Assembly (NCBI RefSeq): GCF_000143535.2
Contig: NC_037317.1
Span: forward strand, 2,232,001 to 2,296,000
Origin: Botrytis cinerea B05.10
Lineage: Eukaryota > Ascomycota > Leotiomycetes > Helotiales > Sclerotiniaceae
Reading direction: 5' to 3'
Length of the DNA stretch: 64,000 bases
In this document: positions 34,774 through 44,728 of the stretch, piece by piece
Layout: every line of letters starts with the position of its first letter
How positions within the stretch are numbered: position 1 is the stretch's first letter
Program-made: the position numbers and the translations under genes
The notes under the pieces: generated by a model
Told to the model about the DNA's origin: nothing
Database searches by the model: none
The model's input: only the letters and a program-made list of their open reading frames with translations

Positions 34774-35507
34774 CTTAAGACCTCTGTACGAAGTTTCTGT
34801 GTGCGGCTGTAGATGTGTGAAAGGTTGCTGTTCAATAACTTTAGTCAAGGAGAAGAATTAATCGGGATAAGAAGAGTGTTTATAAGTACTGACTTCTCAT
34901 TTTAGTTATCCAAATCAATGTTTACAGATGAGCAGATCAAATCCAATCTCACAGAAGATGAATCGGGGTGAAGTAAAATCCCACGCATAAGTCAAAGAGA
35001 GAATGGAACGGGAGGGAAGAGAGGAATAAGGTAAATGTAAATGACTAATCTCAATGCGGTGATCCGTTATAACTGGAAGAGATAACAAAGGAAAGATATT
35101 AGGCAGAAATGTCACGTGGGTTTTCTTTGAATGATGGTCAAGATATGAGTGATCTTTCGTTGTGTGGTTGAAAGATAATGTGCGGTAATGGCGTGAACAC
35201 AGTTCTAGATTCTTCTAGGTATGCCAAGGGGTTGGGTAGATGTGCAACAAAAAGTTTTGGGTAAGTTCTTACGGATTTGGGGAGAAAGGAAGGGAGAGGA
35301 TTGCTAGGTGTGTAAGTGATGTTGTAAAACTGGTTAATTCATGCAGATGTATGAATTTATGATTATCGATTTTGATTTTTGTGTCTGTAGGGCTATAGCA
35401 AGAGAATCAGTCTTCCGGATTGCTATATTCACGCACTTGATTGCAATCGTATTGCTCGGGTAGAGCCTGCACTCTGAACCATCCGTTTCCTTGTATTCTC
35501 ACTCTCT
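34774..35507. other. Intergenic between tandem minus-strand genes
   Basis: Probably the promoter of the Ser/Thr-rich membrane protein and the 3' flank of the next gene. It contains a CACGTG near 35113. No supported coding region. Confidence 0.55.
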
Positions 35508-36335
35508 TCATTGCCTAGTATCCATATCCTCAAATTTAGGAAATTCTTCTATCTCTCCATTTCTCAATAGAATTTTTGCTGCCTCTCTTGCTTTCATCTG
35601 TTCCTCTTCGTCCCAGTATCCCGCCTTCTTTCCATAATCCGCTTGATTTTCTAATTTCTCAAGTGATTCTTGAAGTTCAATAGGTGATTGAATGATCACA
35701 TCATCTTCTATCCATCCTTCAATCTCTGGGTTTCCTTCTCCTGATTTTATGCCTTTTGATGTTTTGGAAAATTTGTCTTCTGGTTTGGACTTGGAGGATG
35801 ACGAGTAATTCTTCTCATCTTCAGCTAAATCAATCCCATAATCCATTTTTCCAACTCCCCTCTTCCAGGCTACTCGTCGCACTGCTTCGCGCATTTGGGC
35901 TCGCTCTCGCTCACCTACTTCGTTCCGTTCACGAAGTCGCTCAGTTCGTGCTTCGGCGTATTTGCGGCGGAGCTGGCGACGTTCTTCGTAGATTATGCCG
36001 GCTTTGTGTTTGAGGATGGAGGGGAATTGGTTGTAAAGATAGGAGAGGAGTTGAGTCAGATGAGTAATGGAGGAGAGGAAACGGATGCTGTAGAGGAGGT
36101 ATGTTATCATGAGGAGAGCAAGGTAGAAGAAAATGGCAGAAAGTTGAATGAGGGCGTGGATGAGGGCTGAGAAGGGAGAGCGAAGAAAGCGGGTAAGCAT
36201 GGTTGTGACGGGCATGGAGTTAGCAGTGGTCTTGTGGGGTTGGCGATGACGAATATCGATGCTTATGTGGATTGGGTTGCGACTTGAGATGAAGGAAACT
36301 TCGTGGATGGTTTCAGGGTGGAGGTAGGATGTCAT
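35508..36335 (-). CDS. Membrane-anchored coiled-coil protein (275 aa)
   Basis: A single frame from ATG 36335, with internal Met codons at residues 41 and 46 as alternative starts. Residues 55-100 form one or two hydrophobic helices (ALIHALIQLSAIFFYLALLM and a following segment). Next comes a long Arg/Glu-rich helix (EERRQLRRKYAEARTERLRE) typical of coiled coils, then an acidic Ser/Lys-rich tail. It would sit in an internal or plasma membrane with the charged part in the cytosol. I do not recognise a family. Confidence 0.7.
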   Translation of the reverse strand: MTSYLHPETIHEVSFISSRNPIHISIDIRHRQPHKTTANSMPVTTMLTRFLRSPFSALIHALIQLSAIFFYLALLMITYLLYSIRFLSSITHLTQLLSYLYNQFPSILKHKAGIIYEERRQLRRKYAEARTERLRERNEVGERERAQMREAVRRVAWKRGVGKMDYGIDLAEDEKNYSSSSKSKPEDKFSKTSKGIKSGEGNPEIEGWIEDDVIIQSPIELQESLEKLENQADYGKKAGYWDEEEQMKAREAAKILLRNGEIEEFPKFEDMDTRQ

Positions 36336-39250
36336 GGGTTGTTGGAATATGGAGTGAAGCTGGCTGAGAAGTATGATTCTTTAAAAATACTCGAAGTATG
36401 TAGGACCCCAGTAATAAAATAATGGATAATATAGTAAGTTCCGAAAATATCTGAACTGTTCACAGTAAAACAGAAACGAAGCACTTTTGATGAATCCTCC
36501 GCTACGACAAGAAGCTTGAGATGCTAATCAGGTTGACACATAGGTACAAGTAAACGCTCGATTTAAACCAAATGAACCCTTCTCTCCTCGATGATATATG
36601 GCCTCGAGGACCAAATCATTAACCATGTTTGCAGATAAAGGAATAGAATGCTGCATCCAGTCACAGGACTTCCTGCCTCAGATATTCCGAAAACGGAATG
36701 GTGGTTTTGGGTTCCTCATTGTTCGCAGCTTTGCGATAATCATAAGAGGAAGCTTTTGCTAAAATAGGCTACGGTACGAGTCTCTACTAGACTGAAGGTC
36801 AATATTATGGTCTGATGTCTGGTTTCTGACTTTGTGTAAGAAGAAAACGAAAGGGGGGGGAAACGAGTGTTCGATGCTTATGTAAGCTATTACATATCAA
36901 TTGTTTTGCCCAGAGCGGTGTAGTTTCACGTGATACATTTTTCCAAAATCCATTTTGTTGCACATCTGAAAAAACACGTCGGACTGACGAGTTTACCAAG
37001 CCAGACACCTCGATATTCTTAGCGTATTTTGGGCAATAATTTGGTAATTGCATCGACTGGGAATAAAAACACTAGCTTGGTTTTATTTCCGGTCCGTCGA
37101 AATTGTGAACAATGCTTTTTTGTACCTCAGTGTGTTAATGCTGACGTCTCCTGTCAGAATTGTTTGACTTTAATTGACTATCATTCGAGAACCATTCGAA
37201 TTGCACTCCAGGAAGTTGTAGTACTAATGCATTGTACTGCTAGTTGCACTGGCAGAAGAGTTTTGAACATATAGGCAAGTAGATACATCTCGTATGGGGA
37301 TGTCGCCGTCTCTCTGAGATTGGGGAAGTGGACGAACTACCACGGTCAGGGTGAGTGCCACATACCTAGTGTTCTACCCACAACCTCATCAACTGACAAT
37401 CTGAAAGTAGGGCCAGCTAACTGGACGAGATGTTGGCGTCTTACCGATGCCATTGCAACCTTGCCCGCGGCGCTTTCTCTGGTGCTGCCGAAGAATCAAA
37501 AATACACGGATCAGTTCCACCTCCAGGGGTTGGAACAAACCGATTGTAAAATGGAAACACTCTGTGAAATGTGGAATGGTGCCATTATATTCCGTGTACA
37601 CGAGAAGAAAAAAGCTGGCTCTCGTTGAAACAGTCCCTCGAACACCTTCCTTGTCGGTACTCATTGAGGTTCATTGAGGTTCCATGCGGTGATTCTGATC
37701 ATGAACTCAGTTGTCTGCTATTCTAGTTGTACTGATCATAAGCGACGCCAATTGTAGGATTATTTTAGAATATATGAGCGACAAGTCTCAAACTTTTCTC
37801 GAGGCTCAATGATCTGTTTTAACTCGTTGCTGATTCAATAATGATCCTAGCTGAAGTAAGTCAGCGGAGATGCTGATAGAGTGGATGCTGATTCCGCACA
37901 AAACTATGGCATAGCGTACCAAAGGAAACCAATGTAAATGTTGCTAATTGTAAATAGGCATAGAAACTTCCGAACAGAACTGATTGGTATCAGCTTGCTC
38001 TCATAATCTCATAATCTTTAACCATTCGGGATGTGAAGTACGGTTGCCATTCATTTGAATTAATTCATTCTATAATGCAACTAGACCATTACTATAGGAT
38101 CAAATCTATTCTGCTACACTCTTCTGGGAACACGGAAACCGCTTGACCTTACATATCAAGTCTAATGTATCAGGAAGTCATCTTGACATGCTGTAATGCT
38201 CTGAGGAGCAGGTTGCTGTAAGATCCATGGAAGAGTCAAGCGTTTTGAAGTTGCCTCAAATATGTTATTCATGGCATCAACAATGATAATTCTATATTCG
38301 AATACTGAAGATGAGGAATTACTAATTGTTTGAGTGAGAATTCTAGGGAAAAGGTATTCAGTTGTTTCGATGCTCTGGATACGTGTTTCCCCTTTATTCT
38401 CCACAACAACAGTTTCTACTGGCAAACAATAGGAAGATATTTTTTACTTTTGTTAGTATAAGAAGGATACGGAAGACGTAGCACCCACGAATTGCTTAGG
38501 TCCTATATGTCTAATTGTATTCTATCTAAAGAGGTAGCTACGTATTGAAAGTAATAAGTCTTATATAGACTTATTGAAAGAGCTAGTCTCTTTCGCATTC
38601 GCTTAGGGCTTTATTACAGTAGCTATATTACAATGGTAATTGAATTCAAGTCATTCACTTCGTTCACACGACTTTATATATCCAAAAGTAAAACCTTAAG
38701 AACTGTCAAATTCGGAGACAAGCATATTTAGAGACTGAACTATGAGAAGAAGAAGATGATGGGTTGAAAAGGAGATTGAAAAAGCAATCCCCATCCCCAT
38801 TGCCGCCGAAGGACAAAAGATTTCATTCTCATATGTTAGTTTGACACATAGTTTGTCAAAAGCTTCATGGTTTATGTCAAAACAGAAAACTTTGAAGACT
38901 TCTCCTGTTGAGTTAAATGTGCTGTTAATGATATATCTGCAAACTTTGATCAAATGAAAGGCAATCATCTTCCAGTGAATTTAATTTAAACCTTCATCTC
39001 GGTGTTTGATTGATCCATGTATTTCACAAGATTTTGGTTGGACATCTAAGTACTAGGTAATCAAACATCCAGTTCGGATTGTTAAAAGTTGGTATCTTAC
39101 CAGTGAATCTCATTTACAAGTTAGAACCTTCTCGGCTAGTACCGGAAGTTCTTTATTTTCCACACAACCTTCGAAGCTTTTATCTTTTGATTTTTTTAGT
39201 TGTCACACAACTTTAGCAGAGCTCTTTCTACTGCATCTGGATCGTCACAG
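36336..39250. other. 2.9-kb intergenic region with possible gene remnants
   Basis: No intact gene. Two minus-strand frames, 38162-38425 and 38696-38968, look coding-like in composition but lack an obvious start and family; they could be remnants of one gene. An 8-bp inverted repeat (AATAAGTC at 38553-38560 and GACTTATT at 38568-38575) lies between them. A TCACGTGA site is near 36927. Confidence 0.45.
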
Positions 39251-39317
39251 GTAAGTTTATTTGGTTTATCAGTGACAGAAAAGCACAAGAAACAGTAACT
39301 AATATCTACGATGACAG
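39251..39317 (+). other. Probable 5'-UTR intron of the 616-aa gene
   Basis: A GTAAGT donor (39251), a CTAAT branch-like word and a GACAG acceptor (39317) end six bases before the ATG at 39324. This reads as a 67-bp untranslated intron. Confidence 0.6.
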
Positions 39318-39323
39318 TTCACA

Positions 39324-41174
39324 ATGGAACCTCAATCGAATGGAGTTGCTGCCTCCAGAGCCACAGCCTTGAGCAGTAATATGAAAATCAATATCCAAAC
39401 AGACACTAACTCAACAGACAATCCGCATTATCCTAAAGTTGAATCACATCTCAAACACAACGCGGCCGCCATCAGCACAAGTGAACGCTGCTCAACACAT
39501 GCTGTTTCCAAAGATACTTCTACAAATAAGTTCTCATCACCACTACCTAGTTGTTCCTTCTTCAATAAGCTCCCCATAGAGACGCGCGATATGATCTACA
39601 AGCTCTTGCTGGTAAACCCAATTCTTGGCAAAAGCTGCAGTGTGACCGATCGTACTAGTACGCCCAGAATTTCTCAACCACACGGACCAAGCCAGCCACC
39701 ACTGAAGTATGAACTCGAACCCCAAGTTCTTCGGGTTTGCCGTGCGATGTACCTGGAAGCATCTGACATTCTTTACGGATCCAATACTTTCTACATCGCT
39801 TGCTGCAGATATGAATCCTCGTTAGATTGTCGTCCAAGCCGCTCTGCATTTAACAGAGGTGTGGAAATGACGCCCATTATGAGACATTATAACAGATTGA
39901 GTCACGGACAACTTTTTCTATTTGATCATCCAGCAGTGGTGAAGATTAAACTCTGGAGAGTTATTGTCAGTTCGTTTATAGACTCGGATATGTTGGGAGG
40001 ATGGCACGAAACGAGGGTTTGGTCGATGGAAAACTTTTGTCAAGCCATCACTCAGTCCCGATCCATATCTCTTGAGATTGCACTAGCACCACTTGGTCTG
40101 GAGAAGTGTGAGGAGTCGTCTTGGTTCCGAGACGAGGTCACATATCAAGAACTGAAAGATATGCTCATACCTCTACGAATGCTACGTGGGGTCAAAAAGC
40201 TTCAATTCCGAGATGCAAGTTGGGACGAATTACCAGATGTTTACCCTTACAATGTTTTTTGGGGCAAAAATTGTCGATCCATCATTCCTACCTCAAGTTT
40301 AGAAAAAGAAATCAGGTCAATCATAATGGGGAACTCCTTGGTAGAGCTCTCTCGCGGAATGTATCTTCGACTCATGCGTTATGCACAGGCATTTGAGGCA
40401 ATTGACACTTTCAAGTCTGAAATGCGCTACTCATCTACTGGCAGCGTAGGAAAATTTCTGATGCACTATGGATTGTGTCCTGGCAGTAATCGTTGGATGC
40501 ACAAGCCCCGCGATCCAACTACCCAGAGTTCACATCCTGTCGAAAGTTGCCTTAGGCATGCGGAGATTCTCTCGTCCTCAAATTATAACCCAAGGGCATT
40601 CAAATTAGAACGCGCCAGCATTATACAGTATCTAGAGCCGCAATATCAAAGGGCGAAGTTGGCATGTTTGGATCTCACGGAGTTCATCAAGTGGGAAAAG
40701 AGAAAGGAAGGAATGCTTTCGCCCAAACTTTCTCGAGAATGGCACTCTTCCAAGATTGCTGCAGAGGCCATTCTACTCCTAGAAAGATATGAAAAAGCTC
40801 TCCAAAGAGATTTTCCATATTATGACCAAATCAAACATCGAGACAATCTTCGAAAAGAAATTTCGTTCTATAACAATCTCCCACGAAACGTCCTCATGAG
40901 ACAGGCTACCGATGCTTTTGATGCGATGAATTGGCAATTTTTCACAAGTTGTTTTAAAAGAGTGGTAGATGATCTGGATAAACAATTTATGGAAATGAGA
41001 AGTGCGAGGAAAGAGCTTTTTGAAGACGATGAAGCAATAGATACCGGGTGTGACATTGAGTTGGATTCGAACATGTGCATCGACATGATTGACTGGACGA
41101 AAGATGAACCTAGATTTGGACCAATTTCTAACGACCCAGAGTGGAATGGTTCGAGATATAGGTTGATGAGTTGA
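39324..41174 (+). CDS. 2EXR/F-box-like family protein, paralog of 8876-11008 (616 aa)
   Basis: An intronless coding frame from ATG 39324. Residues 79-105 carry the F-box-like motif (FFNKLPIETRDMIYKLLLVN), then YELEPQVLRVCRAMYLEAS and ILYGSNTFYIA. The whole length aligns with the 710-aa protein: LRGVKKLQF, YAQAFEAIDTFK, YLEPQY, LLLERYEKALQRDFPYYDQI and QFMEMRSARKELFEDD all have clear counterparts in order. This copy lacks the Asn/Pro/Thr-rich insert and has a different Ser/Thr-rich leader. The divergence looks deep, so this is an old duplication or a family sampled twice rather than a recent copy. Function unknown; a ubiquitin-ligase adaptor role is only an inference from the motif. Confidence 0.85.
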   Translation: MEPQSNGVAASRATALSSNMKINIQTDTNSTDNPHYPKVESHLKHNAAAISTSERCSTHAVSKDTSTNKFSSPLPSCSFFNKLPIETRDMIYKLLLVNPILGKSCSVTDRTSTPRISQPHGPSQPPLKYELEPQVLRVCRAMYLEASDILYGSNTFYIACCRYESSLDCRPSRSAFNRGVEMTPIMRHYNRLSHGQLFLFDHPAVVKIKLWRVIVSSFIDSDMLGGWHETRVWSMENFCQAITQSRSISLEIALAPLGLEKCEESSWFRDEVTYQELKDMLIPLRMLRGVKKLQFRDASWDELPDVYPYNVFWGKNCRSIIPTSSLEKEIRSIIMGNSLVELSRGMYLRLMRYAQAFEAIDTFKSEMRYSSTGSVGKFLMHYGLCPGSNRWMHKPRDPTTQSSHPVESCLRHAEILSSSNYNPRAFKLERASIIQYLEPQYQRAKLACLDLTEFIKWEKRKEGMLSPKLSREWHSSKIAAEAILLLERYEKALQRDFPYYDQIKHRDNLRKEISFYNNLPRNVLMRQATDAFDAMNWQFFTSCFKRVVDDLDKQFMEMRSARKELFEDDEAIDTGCDIELDSNMCIDMIDWTKDEPRFGPISNDPEWNGSRYRLMS

Positions 41175-42578
41175 ATGGAGGGGAAGAGGTCGAGGATGAT
41201 TGGGACTGGGATTGGGCGATATTTGAGCCGGGGTTCATTGCAAAGGCTATGAAGGGGTGAGCTGGGTACGAATGGAATGGGAAAATGGGCAGATAAATCA
41301 AGAATAATGATATTTTCGCGGTTGGCACGCAAGTTGTACATAGATACCCAAGGAGAGCATTGTGAAGGAACGCAAGTAGTCATGATGATATAATGCTTCT
41401 GCATCATTCATGATTTGTACTACTGACGCTTTCGTGCCACTTGGCGATAATAAAATCTCTTCTCTCTTTTCAACATTATGTCTAGGTGTGATATATTGCT
41501 ATCTTGATTGGATGCTTGAATGCATATTGAAATCTCCCTGGAAAGATTGCTGCTGTGCTGGGTATTTTCCACCCTTCTGATTCACAGCACCGAGATAATT
41601 CGGAAAGTTGTGATGTAAGTAATGTTATTTCTCTTATACTCTCTGACCTTTTAATATTCGGTCTTCCTACACCTTGGTAACCTCTTTCACCTGTACTTAA
41701 GTATCCTCATGTAATTCATCGCAGTGGGACTTTGATCACCAGTATACTTTTTCTTTGATAGATGGGTATCGTTGACATATTGGTCGCTCACAAGCATCAA
41801 GTATTGGAACTTCCCACTGATTTTCCTACAGTACTTAATAATGAGGAAATAATAACACTTGAATAAAAATCTGCCATCCTCTGTTGCAATGATCTCATTG
41901 AAATAACACCGATAGCTAGAAAATTTGAGCTGATCGCACCAAACTTCTTTGTCCCAATATCGAAATCCTGCAATCACCAAAATTAGGTATTGGAGGGGGG
42001 CTGTTGGCCCCTTGATGAAAGAACGCGACGATTCCCGCACCGGGGTTTGTGTTGCTTATCCCTCTTATCAACAGATTCAAGTCACAGTTACGAATCCCCG
42101 GAAGGACCCTTGGTCAATGAACTCGATTTAGATATTGAGAATTCTGAGCGCAGTCGAGGAGCTCGGATCTAGACTTAAGATCGAGCTTAGGCCGGGTATC
42201 TGAAATCGATTAAGCCTTAGGAAGGAATGCAGGGAAAGGGAAAGGGTAAGCAAGTAGCGAGGTCTTGGGAGTTTGTTAGGAATGGAGCACGTGTAGCCGA
42301 TGATGTGGCGTGTGATATGGCATGGGAATGTTGAGTGCATTTTGAATTCATGCGTGTCTTATCCGGTTGTAATTTACAAGTGTAGATATTGTGAAGGGAA
42401 GAACTTTGAAGGTGGAGGAAGTTAAGAATAGACCAATGAACAGGAGGGACGATAATATAGTGTATTTATTTGGTCATTAATTTCTAGCTAGGTCGTACCA
42501 ATAGTCAAAATTCATTGGAAATAAGAATTGCAGATCAAATCGAAGTGTGGAAATGAAAATGTATCACACTATCAGAAT
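41175..42578. other. Intergenic, unsupported 117-codon frame
   Basis: A minus-strand frame at 41687-42040 begins with GTG and encodes an aromatic/Cys-containing stretch (for example DGRFLFKCYYFLIIKYC). It could be an exon or remnant, but has no ATG or clear splice partner. Otherwise nothing is seen. Confidence 0.4.
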
Positions 42579-43688
42579 TCAAAGACCCCCTGGAAATAAT
42601 CTTCCTTTATTATCCAGACCAGTGGCTCCATCATCATCCGAGCAACTAGAAGCACTCGAACCATCATCATCTGAACTCCCCGACGCACTAAAGCCATCTA
42701 ATATTCCACTAAAATTATTCCCAAATCCACTTATAAACTCAGATATATTTGGGATACTACAATATTATTTGTAACATTGAAGTTGGTACTGAACCGCGAG
42801 TGGGGCGCAGAATAGTTTGAAACATTCTTTTTGAAAGCATTCTTTCCTATTTTCTGGGGCCAAGGCTTCACATCCACCTTCTAGGGCTGGAAATACAGTA
42901 GTTTTCGCGCCGAGAGAGTTGCTATCATCGCAGTGTGCTTTATGGCATTGAAGTTGATATTCCAGCGGTAAAGTACCACATAGATAGCCAATAGGACCTG
43001 ACATTGGACAAGTTCAACGGTAGCATTCGAGCTGGTTTTCAGGAGCTACATTAACACAGCCTCCGTCTAATCAAGAACTCTACTGAGTATTGATAGGTGT
43101 TTATTGAGCAGGGCTGGGCGTTTCTTGAATGGAATTTGGCATTTGTAGAGCTAATTCTGATTCAAGAGGAGTGTAAACTTCATTGCCGGGTTTTCTGTAG
43201 CAGTCAATTTGATATTATGGTGGTAGTGATGAGCAAGAAAAGCCCGGAGGACCTGGCATAAGACATAATTTTCGAGAACACACCAACCCATACTCTGGCG
43301 CTATACCAGCATAATATTTTCCTACACTAGCACCTACAGGAGATTGAAGTGCTACTTCAATGGTTATTGTACTTTCAGGGTTTGCATCGCATTTCGAATT
43401 GTAGCATGCTAACTGATAATCTGGTGGGTAAGAAGCACATGATGATCCAGGAGGGCCAGTAGGTTCGCGACAATTTCCCTTATAGCACTGTAGTTGATAT
43501 TGAGGTGCCACCCCATGACATCCACTGATGACAAGTTGTGCAAAGAAAAAAAAAATCTCAAATACATGAAGAGATGATATATATAGTGTGAAGTTATGAA
43601 AAAGAAGGGGGTCGTTTAGAATTGCGTCGGCTAAAATTGAAGAATGAAATTCGACTCTGAACGCCAAAGAATGTAAATTTTGAAGCAT
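42579..43688 (-). pseudogene. Cysteine-rich repeat protein, broken by six in-frame stops
   Basis: One minus-strand reading frame runs about 1.1 kb and encodes about eight copies of a ~17-residue module, C-x(3-4)-P-x-YQLQC-[YH]-x3-C (for example CHGVAPQYQLQCYKGNC and CGTLPLEYQLQCHKAHC), often spaced by GPPG-like linkers, then an Asp/Ser-rich tail. The same frame has stops at 43215-43217 (TAA), 43101-43103 (TAA), 43080-43082 (TAG), 43071-43073 (TGA), 43014-43016 (TGA) and 42765-42767 (TAA), ending at TGA 42579-42581. A polypyrimidine tract and CATCAG acceptor at 43525 suggest that the array's exon really starts at 43524, with the leader lost or unseen. One intron could remove three stops, but not the rest. 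The paired cysteines suggest a secreted protein; I do not recognise the family. Confidence 0.6.
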
Positions 43689-44172
43689 GTCTCTTCAATA
43701 CACAACGGTCACATATTTTCACTTGAAGGTAAGTTGCTAGAATCACGTAAAAGTAATTTTACATTTTTAAGTCAGGTAAGAAAGAACGAAAGGGAGAGGT
43801 TGTGGCGAATGTCCAGACTCAAACTCATGCTCAAGATTTAGAAGAGAATGGGGAATCGATCTGGTTTAGGGATTTTGAAAGCTGTGGACAATGCAGAACT
43901 GGTTTAGCCCTGTACAATAGACCACTTGAATCTGTGTATAGCTTGATTTGAATAAACCTCAGACATTCATGCGAGGAGGTCCTCGCGTCCATGGTAGGTT
44001 ATGTGATAATCCTCAACCACGATTTGTCGAGAAATGTTCCATCTCATCAAGTTCGTTGTGAGTTCATGAACCTGCGTAAACTGAGCGCCAAAGAGCGATC
44101 GGTATTCGGATTAAACTAAGCCCATGGAATACTAGGTAGTATTGGAAATCTGTTATCTTTGTAAAGGCAGGG

Positions 44173-44200
44173 TGGCTGGCGCTGGCTGGCGCTGGCTGGC
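44173..44200. repeat. (GGCTGGCGCT)2.7 tandem repeat
   Basis: A 10-bp unit repeated nearly three times without mismatch. Confidence 0.9.
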
Positions 44201-44253
44201 ATGACTACTGCCATATTATTGAAGCAGACTTGCGATCGGAATTGACTCTTCCG

Positions 44254-44254
<1 letters not shown>

Positions 44255-44300
<46 letters not shown>
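44255..44300. repeat. (CT)23 microsatellite
   Basis: About 23 uninterrupted CT dinucleotides, the longest perfect dinucleotide tract in the window. Confidence 0.97.
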
Positions 44301-44305
<5 letters not shown>

Positions 44306-44728
44306 TCTCTCTTTATACATATATATACATGTGTGTATGTATATATTTCTCCTCAGAACGTGGTCATCGCGATGTATTTGGTGCAAACAAGAGGAAGAAT
44401 CTCCGTACTGACGAGGGTCTGAGGAGTCAACCTTATGATGACAAATGGCTGGCATAAATGACTGCTGACTAATTCTCAAGGATCTTCAAGGATAGCCCAT
44501 GCATCTCTGGGATCAAAAAAAAGTCGGGCCCCACCAACGTTACAATTGAACTTTTGAACTTTTGAAGCTTCCAAAATATTTGTCGCAATCATAAAATTTT
44601 GGTATCATATGGTAACTCTCCAGATCTACTTCATTTATCCTCAAATTTTCCCATAAATATTTCGAATCTAATGCGGTGACAACGATACTCTTAAATCTTC
44701 TCCTTTCAGATTGATATAACAATTAAAG

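Larger units (their letters stand above)
43689..44728. other. Intergenic, microsatellite-rich
   Basis: Contains a GGCTGGCGCT tandem (44173-44200) and a long CT tract (44255-44300) followed by TA/TG-rich sequence. It ends in the promoter of the Pol III subunit gene. No supported gene. Confidence 0.6.

Noticed and set aside
42547..42774. 75-codon plus-strand frame
   Set aside because: Antisense shadow of the Asp/Ser-rich tail of the cysteine-repeat pseudogene.
44173..44340. Possible CRISPR-like or minisatellite array
   Set aside because: The units are simple CT and GGCTGGCGCT tandems without unique spacers; the sequence is eukaryotic.
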